DNA from: Paracoccus sp. M683
Lineage (GTDB): Bacteria; Pseudomonadota; Alphaproteobacteria; Rhodobacterales; Rhodobacteraceae
Direction of reading: 5' to 3'
DNA length: 64,000 nt
Assembly (NCBI RefSeq): GCF_007096355.1
Contig: NZ_VKDF01000017.1
Span: forward strand, 1 to 64,000
A model generated the notes under the pieces. It did not search any database. It was not told the origin of the DNA and saw only the letters and a program-made list of their open reading frames with translations. A program made the translations under genes and the position numbers. Positions within the stretch are counted from its first letter, which is position 1. Every line of letters starts with the position of its first letter. Shown here piece by piece: positions 25,971 to 34,345 of this stretch.

Positions 25971-26780
25971 ATGTCCGATCGTTACGCAAAATATCACAAG
26001 ATGAGATTCGACTACCCGGCTGATCGCGTCCTGCGCATCACGTTCGACCGCCCTGAGACTTTCAATTCCGTAGATGCGGAAACCCACACTCAGATGACAG
26101 ATATGTGGATCGATATCGATCGTGACCCCGACATCAATGCGGTCATAGTCACCGGCGCGGGCAAGGCATTCTCGGCCGGCGGCGATTTCAGCCTGATCGA
26201 AAACATGATCGGCAATTCGTACGAGATCATGAAGACGTGGAAAGAGGCCAAAGACCTCGTCTACAACATCATCAACTGTAACAAGCCGATTATTTCCGCC
26301 ATCAACGGCCCTGCCGCCGGTGCCGGCCTTGTGGTGGCTATCCTAGCCGACATCTCGATCGCCGGTAAGAAGGCCAAGATCGTCGATGGTCACCCGCGTC
26401 TGGGCGTTGCCGCTGGCGATGTCGCGGCAATCATCTGGCCATTGCTGACCTCGATGGCCAAGGCGAAATACTATTTGATGACTTGTAAGCCGGTTTCGGG
26501 CGAAGAGGCCGAGCGCATCGGCCTAGTGTCAATGTGCGTCGAAGATGACGAGTTGCAGCAAATCGCTTTGGATACGGCCGTCGAGCTCGCCAACGGCTCG
26601 CAAAGCGCGATCCGCTGGACCAAATATTCGCTGAACAACTGGCTGCGCCAGGCTGGCCCGATCTTCGATGCCTCGACTGCGCTTGAAATGCTCGGGTTCA
26701 TGGGCGAAGACGTCAAGGAAGGGGTACTGTCGCATCGCGAGAAGCGCGCGCCGAACTTCCGCAAGGACTGCCCGCTTTAA
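25971..26780 (+). CDS. Enoyl-CoA hydratase/isomerase family protein
   Basis: This 269-residue crotonase has oxyanion-hole segments FSAGGDFSL and GPAAGAGLVV. In the catalytic loop the first Glu is replaced (VDGHPRLGVAAGD: His in DGH), while an Asp is kept in AAGD, so its chemistry may not be simple hydration. GAGGAGGAAAAG precedes the ATG. It sits between the two-subunit dehydrogenase and a ligase-like gene. Confidence 0.8.
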   Translation: MSDRYAKYHKMRFDYPADRVLRITFDRPETFNSVDAETHTQMTDMWIDIDRDPDINAVIVTGAGKAFSAGGDFSLIENMIGNSYEIMKTWKEAKDLVYNIINCNKPIISAINGPAAGAGLVVAILADISIAGKKAKIVDGHPRLGVAAGDVAAIIWPLLTSMAKAKYYLMTCKPVSGEEAERIGLVSMCVEDDELQQIALDTAVELANGSQSAIRWTKYSLNNWLRQAGPIFDASTALEMLGFMGEDVKEGVLSHREKRAPNFRKDCPL

Positions 26781-26807
26781 GCCACGACTGAAGAGGGAGG
26801 CATGATC

Positions 26808-28004
26808 ATGTCTGAAGACATCTACAAGGACATAGCTCAAGCCTATGCCGCCGCAGCCGAAAGGGCATCTGGGCTGAAATCACGATTTGCGGCTGCCGGA
26901 TTCGATCCGGCGGCCGTCAGGTCCTTGGCAGATCTGTCACGGCTGCCGGTGATGAAGAAGGAAGAGCTTCTCAAGCTCCAGCGCGCCAATCCGCCCTTCG
27001 GCGGGTTTCTCGCTGCCGATCTAAAGGATGTCGGCCGGATCTACGTGTCGCCCGGCCCGATCTTCGAGCCGTCGCTTTCGGGCGGCGGTGGCCACGGCTT
27101 GGACCTTCTATTCAGATCGGCCAGCGTGGGTGCGGGCGACATCATTCTGAACACCTGGATGTATCACCTCGTGCCGGCGGGGCTTTTGTTCGACGAAGCG
27201 GCACAGGCCGCCGGGGCCACCGTAATTCCCGGCGGCGTCGGCAATACCGAGCTTCAGGCGCAGATCATCGTCGAAACCGGCGTCACTTCGATCTGCGCAT
27301 CCACCGCGTTTTTCCTGACGCTGGCGGACAAGGTGATCGAAACCTATGGCCGCGACGCCTGGAAGGTGAAAACGGCCTTCCTCGGTGGTGAGATGGGCGA
27401 CTGGATGGCCAAGCGCCGCCGGATCGAGGCAGACTATGGCGTGACGACCTGGGCTGCCTATGCCACTGCGGATCTGGGCCTTGTCGGCTATGAGGATGGC
27501 GGCGATGGCTATGTGGTTCATCCCGACCGCGTTGTGCAGATCTGCGATCCGGTCAGTGGAGAACAGGTCGCTCACGGGGAACCGGGTGAGGTTGTTGTGA
27601 CCGCGCGCGATGCCACCTGGCCGATGATTCGGTTTGGCACCGGAGACAGCGCTTTTGCGCTAGGGAGCAACGCTGATGGCACCGTCAGCCGGATTTCCGC
27701 ACTGCAGGGCCGAGTCGGCGCAGCGGTCAAAGTGCGCGAGATTTTCGTTTATCCGCGCGTGATCGAGGAGGTCGTCATCGGCTCGCCCGGCGTGAAGGCC
27801 GCGCAGGCCGTGGTAACGCGCGAGAACGAACGCGACATGATCCGCATCTCGCTTGTGCTGGAAGACGGTGCCGATGCCTCGGCCGCAATCATCGCCGCTG
27901 CCGAGGCCTTCAAGTCGCATTCCAGGATCCGCGCCGACGCGGTGAGCGTGGTGCCGGAGTTGCCGGAGAATGCCGATCTGATCGTCAACGACAAGGACGG
28001 ATGA
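26808..28004 (+). CDS. Phenylacetate-CoA ligase-like AMP-dependent ligase
   Basis: This protein of about 398 residues belongs to the PaaK-like branch of adenylating enzymes. The usual SSGTTG P-loop is replaced by the SPGPIFEPSLSGGGGHG segment near residues 85-100, as in a subgroup of short PaaK homologues. MIRFGTGDSA and the KVREIFVYP hinge are recognisable. It should activate an aromatic or alicyclic carboxylate, though the altered P-loop makes ATP chemistry less certain. The ATG at 26808 is chosen over 26802 because GGGAGG needs the longer spacing. It is the last gene of its unit and ends 40 bases before an IS110 remnant. Confidence 0.75.
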   Translation: MSEDIYKDIAQAYAAAAERASGLKSRFAAAGFDPAAVRSLADLSRLPVMKKEELLKLQRANPPFGGFLAADLKDVGRIYVSPGPIFEPSLSGGGGHGLDLLFRSASVGAGDIILNTWMYHLVPAGLLFDEAAQAAGATVIPGGVGNTELQAQIIVETGVTSICASTAFFLTLADKVIETYGRDAWKVKTAFLGGEMGDWMAKRRRIEADYGVTTWAAYATADLGLVGYEDGGDGYVVHPDRVVQICDPVSGEQVAHGEPGEVVVTARDATWPMIRFGTGDSAFALGSNADGTVSRISALQGRVGAAVKVREIFVYPRVIEEVVIGSPGVKAAQAVVTRENERDMIRISLVLEDGADASAAIIAAAEAFKSHSRIRADAVSVVPELPENADLIVNDKDG

Positions 28005-28044
28005 GGCGCGGACCCGGACCGCGCTGATTTTCCGGGCAGATCGA

Positions 28045-28335
28045 CTCTGATGATGTGACCGCCCCCCGACGGCATCAGATGTGCCAGGGTGGGTCTGCAA
28101 CGATCCACAAAGGGGAGCGGTCATGTCGGAGATTATCACGGTCGGGCTCGATCTGGCGAAGAATGTGTTCCAGGTGCATGGAGCCGACGGCGTAGGACGA
28201 GCCGTTCTGCGCAAGAAGTTGCGGCGGGCTCAAGTGCTAGAGTTTTTCAGCCAGCTGCCCTCTTGCGTCGTGGCGATGGAAGCCTGTGGGGGTGCCCATT
28301 TTTGGGGCCGGGAAATTGGCAAGCTGGGGCATCAC
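28045..28335 (+). mobile_element. IS110-type remnant, 3' part deleted
   Basis: About 290 bases match the 5' end of the element at the left window edge, in opposite orientation: the CTCTGATGATGT boundary, the GC-rich leader and the transposase start. The match ends within the transposase around 28328-28346, where the sequence switches to a truncated dehydratase gene read on the other strand. The rest of the element and of the dehydratase gene are missing, so a deletion has joined them. Confidence 0.78.
28123..28335 (+). pseudogene. IS110 family transposase, truncated to about 70 residues
   Basis: The frame has the IS110 N-terminal domain: GLDLAKNVF, LRRAQVLEFF and MEACGGAHFWGREIGKLGHH. Family members continue with the rest of the DEDD domain and a C-terminal Ser-containing domain, for a total of about 300-400 residues. 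After GHH the frame continues only through antisense of the dehydratase gene. It cannot be functional. Confidence 0.8.
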
Positions 28336-28465
28336 CTGCTCCGCCCCAAAGATGCGGACCGAACGTGGCACGGAATTTGTCGATCAGACCGTGCGTCAGG
28401 ACGTCTTCTTTGGTTTCAGTGCGTCCTAGCCAGGGTGCCAGCGCGTCAAGGTCGATCTCATTCAT
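28336..28465 (-). pseudogene. MaoC/FAS1-like dehydratase, N-terminal fragment cut by the IS remnant
   Basis: From the ATG at 28465 the minus strand encodes MNEIDLDALAPWLGRTETKE and about 23 more residues, then runs into IS sequence. The start is typical of the roughly 280-residue FAS1-like dehydratases acting on mesaconyl- or itaconyl-type CoA esters. The ATG lies 11 bases after the stop of the dehydrogenase gene at 28477, so it was the last gene of the long minus-strand operon. All catalytic parts are lost. Confidence 0.72.
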
Positions 28466-28476
28466 GGTCCCTGGCC

Positions 28477-29640
28477 TCAGAACGACCGCGGCATACCCAG
28501 GATATGCTCGCCGACATAGGACAGGATGAGGTTGGTCGAGATCGGGGCCACCTGATACAGTCGGGCCTCGCGGAACTTGCGCTCGACATCGTATTCGCGC
28601 GCAAAGCCGAAGCCGCCATGAGTCTGGATGCAGGCATTTGCCGCTTCCCAGCTGGCATCGGCGGCCAGTAGTTTTGCCATGTTCGCCTGTGCCCCGCAAT
28701 CCTGCCCGGCGTCAAAGCGTCTTGCGGCCTCGAAGCGCATCAGGTTGGCGGCCTCGACGTTCACATAGGCCTTGGCGATAGGAAACTGCACGCCCTGATT
28801 CTGACCGATCGGGCGATCGAAGACAATACGCTCGCCGGCATAGGCGCGGGCCTTGTCCACAAACCAGTATCCGTCCCCGATACATTCCCCGGCGATCAGC
28901 GTGCGCTCGGCGTTGAGCCCGTCAAGAATGTGGTAAAATCCGCGGCCTTCGGTTCCGATCAGGTTCTCGGCGGGAATCTCCAGGTTGTCGAAGAACACTT
29001 CATTGGTTTCGTGGCCCGGCATGTTGGCGATGGGGCGCACCTCCATGCCATTGCCAATGGCCTCTTTCAGATCAACCATGAAGATCGACAGGCCCTGGGA
29101 CTTCTTCTTGACATCTTTCAACGGTGTGGTGCGGGCCAGCAGGATCATCAGGTCCGAATGTTGAATGCGGCTGATCCAGACCTTCTGGCCGTTGATCACA
29201 TAGCGGTCGCCCTTCCTGACCGCTGTAGTCTTGAGCTTGGTGGTGTCGGTCCCGGTCGTCGGCTCGGTCACGGCCATGGACTGCAGGCGGAGCGCGCCGC
29301 TGGCGATGGCGGGCAGGTATTTCTGCTTCTGCTCGTCCGAGCCGTGCCGCAGAAGCGTGCCCATGTTATACATCTGCCCATGGCAGTGGCCCGCGTTGCC
29401 GCCGCAGCGGTTCACCTCTTCCATGATGATCGAGGCTTCGGTCAGACCCAGGCCCGATCCGCCGTATTCCTCGGGGATCATCGCGGCGAGCCAGCCCTCG
29501 CGGGTCAGCGCATCGACAAATTCCTCGGGGTAGGTTTCGTTCTCGCCGAACTTTCGATGATATTGCGGCGGGAACTGTGCACAAAGCGCGCGCAGGGCAT
29601 CGCGCAGGTCGCCATGGGTGTCGGGGGCTGATGTCTGCAT
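28477..29640 (-). CDS. Acyl-CoA dehydrogenase, TEPTTGTDT subfamily
   Basis: This 387-residue dehydrogenase is a paralogue of the one at 1446 (shared TEPTTGTDTTKLKT and GQKVWIS blocks). The C-terminal base segment reads QVAPISTNL, without Glu, and GLNAERTLIAG supplies a Glu at the alternative position. It is the last intact gene of the minus-strand operon that starts at 40493. The next gene upstream ends 3 bases before its start. Confidence 0.85.
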   Translation of the reverse strand: MQTSAPDTHGDLRDALRALCAQFPPQYHRKFGENETYPEEFVDALTREGWLAAMIPEEYGGSGLGLTEASIIMEEVNRCGGNAGHCHGQMYNMGTLLRHGSDEQKQKYLPAIASGALRLQSMAVTEPTTGTDTTKLKTTAVRKGDRYVINGQKVWISRIQHSDLMILLARTTPLKDVKKKSQGLSIFMVDLKEAIGNGMEVRPIANMPGHETNEVFFDNLEIPAENLIGTEGRGFYHILDGLNAERTLIAGECIGDGYWFVDKARAYAGERIVFDRPIGQNQGVQFPIAKAYVNVEAANLMRFEAARRFDAGQDCGAQANMAKLLAADASWEAANACIQTHGGFGFAREYDVERKFREARLYQVAPISTNLILSYVGEHILGMPRSF

Positions 29641-29643
29641 CGC

Positions 29644-30438
29644 TTATTTCGCTCCCGGTCCCGAGGTTTCAAGGATTTCCTGCTCGGCACGCTGCCACAG
29701 CTCATAAGAAATTGGGTTTTCGCTTTCCTCAAGGATATGGCCGACCAGCCCGATGGCCCGCGCCATCACGCCAAAGCCGCGCACGATCTTCCACGGAAAG
29801 CCGAATTCGCAGCAGATCGCGCCTATGGCACCGGTAGCGTTGATCGGCAGCATCTTGCCCGATTTCGCCTCGGCCACGCCCTGAATTTTCTGGATCAACT
29901 TGATGTATTGACCGGATCTGCCGTTCTCGGCTGCGATCTGGAACAGGCGCGGTGTGCGCGGATCGACCGGCTTGTGAACCGGGTGGCCCAGCCCCGGCAC
30001 GATGGCCTTGCGGGCGTGGAACTTCTCAACCGTTTCCAGCGCTATGGCATCCAGGTCGGCGCCGGTGCCGCGCCTGTCCTGCGGCAGCGCCTCGTAGAGC
30101 ATTTTTGAGGCGCCCTCCATCGAGCCAACAAAGACCGTGCCCAGCCCGCACAGTCCCGCCGCCACCGCCGCCTGAAGCGATTCCGGTGCGCCCATATATG
30201 TCATGCGCGCGGCCAGCGCCGAGGGCGTGATGCCATGTTCTACCAGGGTGATGATGATGGCGTTGAAGACCCGGCTTTCCTCTGGCGTGGCCTTGCGGCC
30301 CGTCAGTTGCAGAAAGGCGAGATCGCCCAGGTTCATGTGGCCCAGGATCTCGTTCGGCAGATCAAGGCCCCGCACGCAGATCTTTTCCGGCGTGCTCCAG
30401 GCGATGTTCGAGCTAATCTTTTCCTTACGTTTTCCCAT
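29644..30438 (-). CDS. Citrate synthase-fold protein, citryl-CoA lyase-like
   Basis: This 264-residue protein is a short citrate-synthase-fold enzyme, much smaller than a true citrate synthase (about 430 residues). It keeps the active-site stretches VEHGITPSALAAR and PGLGHPVHKPVDPRTP, with His residues where citrate synthase has its catalytic ones, and ends near GHILEE. Related short proteins are annotated as citryl-CoA lyases, cleaving a citryl-CoA-type ester to acetyl-CoA and a 2-oxoacid. In this operon it may cleave a substituted 3-hydroxy-3-carboxy CoA ester; that is an inference. TGATG overlap with the upstream SDR fixes the start. Confidence 0.72.
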   Translation of the reverse strand: MGKRKEKISSNIAWSTPEKICVRGLDLPNEILGHMNLGDLAFLQLTGRKATPEESRVFNAIIITLVEHGITPSALAARMTYMGAPESLQAAVAAGLCGLGTVFVGSMEGASKMLYEALPQDRRGTGADLDAIALETVEKFHARKAIVPGLGHPVHKPVDPRTPRLFQIAAENGRSGQYIKLIQKIQGVAEAKSGKMLPINATGAIGAICCEFGFPWKIVRGFGVMARAIGLVGHILEESENPISYELWQRAEQEILETSGPGAK

Positions 30439-31352
30439 CAGACCGGATCCCACGAAAAGACGTCCGCCGACACTTCGAGCGGTGTGAACTGCGATCTGAG
30501 CGTGGGCATGGCGCGCTCGGCGATTTCGTCCGCTGTCCAGCCCTCGCCGGAATGAACCGACCGCACCGGGCGGGGCTGGTTGAACAGGAAGATCTCGTTC
30601 TTGCGAACCGCAAAGACTTGTCCGGACACGTCAGCCGCGCGGTCGCTCATCAGGAAACAGGCCATCGGCGCAACTTTTGCAGGGGTCATCTGCTTGATTT
30701 TCTCGACCCGCGCCACCTGTTCCGGGGTGTCTGTCTTGATAGACGAGATCATCCGGCTCCAGGCGAAGGGCGCGATGCAGTTCGACCGCACGTTCCACCG
30801 CTTCAGGTCGAGCGCAATCGATTTCGACAAGGCGGCGATGCCCAATTTGGCAGACGCATAATTGGCCTGCGCCAGATTGCCGATCAGACCCGAGGTCGAG
30901 GTCATGTGAACCAGAGCGCCGCCTTCCTGTTCGCGGAAATAATCGGCGGCAGCGCGGCTGGTATTGAAGGCACCATAAAGATGGACCTTCACCACCGCAT
31001 CGAAATCCTCGTATGTCATCTTGTGGAAAAACCCGTCGCGCAGGATGCCTGCGTTGTTGACCACCGCGTCAATGCGACCGAATTCCTTGACACCGGCCTC
31101 GATCATCGCACGCGCGGCCTCGGGGTCGGTGACCGAACCGCCATCGGCGATCGCATCACCTCCGGCGGCTTTGATCTCTGCGACGACGGCCTGAGCGGCG
31201 CTTTCGGTCTGGCCGGTGCCTTTCAGGGACGCCCCCAGATCATTGACTACCACCGCCGCCCCTTCGGACGCCGCCATCAGCGCGATATCGCGGCCGATAC
31301 CGCCACCCGCGCCGGTGACCAGAACCACTTTTCCGTCAAGCGCCTTCGCCAT
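30438..31352 (-). CDS. SDR 3-hydroxyacyl-CoA dehydrogenase, MFE-2 type
   Basis: This 304-residue SDR has TGAGGGIGRD, NNAGILRDGFF, TSTSGLIGN with the catalytic Ser, and YASAK with Tyr/Lys. NNAGILRD and VVVNDLG are hallmarks of the (R)-3-hydroxyacyl-CoA dehydrogenase domain of multifunctional enzyme 2, so it would oxidise the product of a MaoC-type hydratase. It has a C-terminal extension of about 50 residues beyond the Rossmann domain. The ATG at 31352 is chosen because GAGGAGGG lies 6 bases upstream; the ATG at 31358 touches that site. Confidence 0.83.
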   Translation of the reverse strand: MAKALDGKVVLVTGAGGGIGRDIALMAASEGAAVVVNDLGASLKGTGQTESAAQAVVAEIKAAGGDAIADGGSVTDPEAARAMIEAGVKEFGRIDAVVNNAGILRDGFFHKMTYEDFDAVVKVHLYGAFNTSRAAADYFREQEGGALVHMTSTSGLIGNLAQANYASAKLGIAALSKSIALDLKRWNVRSNCIAPFAWSRMISSIKTDTPEQVARVEKIKQMTPAKVAPMACFLMSDRAADVSGQVFAVRKNEIFLFNQPRPVRSVHSGEGWTADEIAERAMPTLRSQFTPLEVSADVFSWDPV

Positions 31353-31364
31353 CTTCATCCCTCC

Positions 31365-32324
31365 TCAGTTTGCCTTGCGGTACTTGTCGAGCCCGCCGGT
31401 ATGCATGACCCGGCCCATGAGAGGCACGCCGATGATCTCTTCCGCCTTGACCGCCGCTGCGATCAGCTTGTCCAGATCAATGCCGGTTTCGATGCCAAGC
31501 TCGTGGCACAGGAACACCGCATCCTCAGTGCAGACATTTCCTGCGGCGCGGGCGTGGCCGTGGCCCGCGAAAGGACAGCCGCCAAGACCGGCGACCGAAC
31601 TTTCGAACATGTCCACGCCCATCGACAGGGCGGCATGGAGATTGGCGATGCCAAGCCCGCGCGTGTCATGAATATGCATCCCGATGCGGGCACTGGGTGC
31701 CAGTTCCCGCAGCGCGCCGATCATTCGTTTGAGAGCCTCGGGGTTGCCCCAGCCCATTGTATCGGCGATCACAAGGATCGGTACGGGGATGTCCTCTTCT
31801 TCGCACAGCTGAAGAACGAAGCGGAAATCGTCCAAGATGCGCTCTTGCGGGATGGGGCCTTCGAGGTTGCAGCCGAAGGCCGTCATCACATAGGCCGCGT
31901 CGATCGTATATCCCTCTTCCTTGTAAAGACGAACCCAGTCGCGTTGTTTTTCCCGCATTTCCGCGGAGGAACAATTGTTGTTCGATTGGGCAAACGCCTC
32001 GGAAGGATATAACAGCAGGCGCGGGTCGATATCGACCTCATGCGCCGTCAGGGCCTTGCGAAACCCTTTGTCGTTCAGCCATAGTGACGTGTAATTCACA
32101 CCCGGCTTGCGCTTGATACGCTGGAACAACTCCCCGGTGTCCGCCATCTGCGGCACGTATTTCGGGCTGACAAAGCTGCCGACCTGAATGCGCTTCAGAC
32201 CGGTGTCGCTGAGCATATCGATCAGTTCGATCCGCTGTTCGATCGGATAGATCTTCTTTTCGATCTGAAAGCCCTCGCGCGGGCCTTCCTCACGAAATTC
32301 GACGAATTTGGGAAAGTCGCTCAT
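31365..32324 (-). CDS. Hydroxymethylglutaryl-CoA lyase-like enzyme
   Basis: This 319-residue TIM-barrel protein belongs to the HMG-CoA lyase family, which cleaves a 3-hydroxy-3-methylglutaryl-type CoA ester to acetyl-CoA and a 3-oxo acid. The metal-binding HIHDTRG and the Cys loop GGCPFAGHGHARAAGNV are present; the loop has two extra residues compared with the usual GGCPFAxGASGN form. FREEGPREGFQ matches the N-terminal substrate strand. It follows the carboxylase genes directly, with a 2-base overlap region at the ATGAGATG junction, as expected for carboxylation, hydration and cleavage of a beta-methyl-branched acyl-CoA. Whether the substrate is HMG-CoA or a longer homologue is open. Confidence 0.83.
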   Translation of the reverse strand: MSDFPKFVEFREEGPREGFQIEKKIYPIEQRIELIDMLSDTGLKRIQVGSFVSPKYVPQMADTGELFQRIKRKPGVNYTSLWLNDKGFRKALTAHEVDIDPRLLLYPSEAFAQSNNNCSSAEMREKQRDWVRLYKEEGYTIDAAYVMTAFGCNLEGPIPQERILDDFRFVLQLCEEEDIPVPILVIADTMGWGNPEALKRMIGALRELAPSARIGMHIHDTRGLGIANLHAALSMGVDMFESSVAGLGGCPFAGHGHARAAGNVCTEDAVFLCHELGIETGIDLDKLIAAAVKAEEIIGVPLMGRVMHTGGLDKYRKAN

Positions 32325-32325
32325 C

Positions 32326-34335
32326 TCATTGCTCCTCGGATGGCAGTATCTCGGCGATGACCTGGCCGCGATTGACCATGTCACCATTCGAGACGGATAT
32401 CTTGCTGGCGGTACCGGCTGCGGCAGCGCGGATCGAGATTTCAAGTTTCATTGATTCCATGACCGCGATCACGTCGCCTGCGGCGACGGGTTGACCGTCG
32501 GTCACCTTGATCTCGACGATCATGCCGGTTAGCGGCGAGACCACGGCGCGATCCGCTGCCGCATCGCCGCCGGCAAAGGCCAGCGGCGTGGCCGGGCGAA
32601 AGATCAGCCGACCTTCGGGCGTGTCCATCTCAATCACCCCGGCGTGGAGCCGCGCGTCGATCAAAAGGACGGTATCGCCCTCGCTCAGGCGCCATCGACC
32701 CGGCGTGATTTCACGCGCGGTCAACATGGTAGCATCGCCGTTTTCCAAAATAACGGTGTATTTGTCACCCGGTTTGACAGGGCCGACGCGCAATTCCTCC
32801 GATGCACCGGCGGAATCGGTGAGCGTCACGCGCTGTCCCGCCTCAACCGCATCTCCACCCAGGCCAAGCCGCCAGCCGGTGAAGGTATCGCGGTTGCTCC
32901 AGGGATCCACGTCCGCATCGCGGCGCGACGTTGCCACGAACAGAATCGCGGCTGCCGCCTTCCACCGCTCGGGGCGGGTAAGGGGGGGCGGCTGTGTCAG
33001 CGCGTCAAGCTGGCCGTCGATCCAGCGCGTATGAACCTGCATCTGCCCGAATTCGGGGTTTCGCGCTAGCGCCGTCAGAAAGGCACGGTTAGTTTCCACG
33101 CCCTCCACCGCGATATGGTCCAGCGCCGTCGCCAGCCGCGCCAAGGCGGTTTCCCGGTCGGGCGCGTGAACGATCAGCTTAGCGATCATCGGGTCGTAAT
33201 AGGGCGTCACCGCGTCGCCTTCTTCGACACCGCTGTCGATCCGCAGGCCGCCGGGCAGGCTGAGCGTGGTCAGCGTGCCCGTCGAGGGGGCGAATTGCAT
33301 GGCCGGGTCTTCGGCATAAAGCCGCGCCTCGACGGCGTGGCCGTTGATCCGCAGATCCTCCTGAACAAGCCCCAAGCCCGCGCCCTCGGCAATGCGCAGG
33401 TGCAACGCGACCAGGTCCAGCCCGGTGATCGCCTCTGTGACGGGGTGTTCCACCTGGATGCGCGGGTTCACCTCCAGAAAGAAATACTCGTCCCCCGCGA
33501 CCAGAAATTCGACCGTGCCCAGGCCGCGATAATTGAGCGTTTCGCCCAGGCGCACCGCGTCATGCGCGATCTCGTCAAGAAGCGCGCGAGGCAAGCCCCA
33601 AGCCGGGGCCTCTTCGATGACCTTCTGGTGGCGGCGCTGAAGCGTGCAGTCGCGCTCGAACAGGTGCAGCACATGGCCCTTGCCGTCGCCCGCGATCTGC
33701 ACCTCGACATGGCGTGCCTCGGGCAGGAAGCGTTCCAGCAGAAGGCCCTCGGAGCCAAAGGTGGACTTTGCTTCGCGCAGCGCGCCCTCGATGTCCTCCA
33801 CAAGCGTGGCTTCAACCGTCACGAGCCGCTGCCCGCGCCCGCCGCCGCCGCCGACCGCCTTGAGCAGCACCGGTAGGCCCATCTTGCGCACTTCCTGTGC
33901 GATTTCCTGCGGGTTGGAGCGCGCGCCCTGGGCGCCCGAGACAACCGGAATGCCGGCAGCAACCGCCGCATCCTTGGCGCTGGCCTTGTCGCCGAAGCGT
34001 TCCAGCGTGTCCGGTGTCGGCCCCATGAAGATCATGCCTGCGGCTTCGACCGCGCGGGCGAAATCTGCGTTCTCTGCCAGAAAGCCGTAACCGGGATGGA
34101 TCGCATCGGCGCCGACGGATCTGGCGGCGGCGATGACTGCGTCGATCTTCAGATAGCTCTCGGATGCGGGACCGGCACCGATGCAGACAGATTTGCCGAT
34201 CTCACGGACGTGAAGGGCGTTGGCGTCGGCCTGCGAATGCACGCCAACAGGGGTGATGCCGCTGGCCCGCGCGGTGCGTGCGATTCGGCAGGCGATTTCG
34301 CCGCGATTGGCGATAAGAAGCGTTTTGATTTTCAT
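32326..34335 (-). CDS. Acyl-CoA carboxylase alpha subunit (biotin carboxylase + carrier)
   Basis: This 669-residue subunit has the biotin carboxylase domain at about residues 1-450 (IHPGYGFLAENADFA, the GGGGGRGQR ATP loop, HVEVQIAGDG, EVNPRIQVEHPVTE), a linker/BT domain, and a biotinyl carrier domain with the acceptor Lys630 in VMESMKLE. Length and order match methylcrotonyl-, geranyl- or acetyl/propionyl-type carboxylases. With the beta subunit at 34346 it forms a complete enzyme; the neighbouring lyase suggests a 3-methylcrotonyl/geranyl-type substrate. It differs from the three-part carboxylase at 57398, where carrier and biotin carboxylase are separate genes. Confidence 0.88.
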   Translation of the reverse strand: MKIKTLLIANRGEIACRIARTARASGITPVGVHSQADANALHVREIGKSVCIGAGPASESYLKIDAVIAAARSVGADAIHPGYGFLAENADFARAVEAAGMIFMGPTPDTLERFGDKASAKDAAVAAGIPVVSGAQGARSNPQEIAQEVRKMGLPVLLKAVGGGGGRGQRLVTVEATLVEDIEGALREAKSTFGSEGLLLERFLPEARHVEVQIAGDGKGHVLHLFERDCTLQRRHQKVIEEAPAWGLPRALLDEIAHDAVRLGETLNYRGLGTVEFLVAGDEYFFLEVNPRIQVEHPVTEAITGLDLVALHLRIAEGAGLGLVQEDLRINGHAVEARLYAEDPAMQFAPSTGTLTTLSLPGGLRIDSGVEEGDAVTPYYDPMIAKLIVHAPDRETALARLATALDHIAVEGVETNRAFLTALARNPEFGQMQVHTRWIDGQLDALTQPPPLTRPERWKAAAAILFVATSRRDADVDPWSNRDTFTGWRLGLGGDAVEAGQRVTLTDSAGASEELRVGPVKPGDKYTVILENGDATMLTAREITPGRWRLSEGDTVLLIDARLHAGVIEMDTPEGRLIFRPATPLAFAGGDAAADRAVVSPLTGMIVEIKVTDGQPVAAGDVIAVMESMKLEISIRAAAAGTASKISVSNGDMVNRGQVIAEILPSEEQ

Positions 34336-34345
34336 GGTTTGCGCC

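Noticed and set aside
30552..32012. Long plus-strand open frame opposite the SDR and lyase genes
   Set aside because: Antisense shadow with no domain; the minus-strand genes have coupled starts and catalytic motifs.
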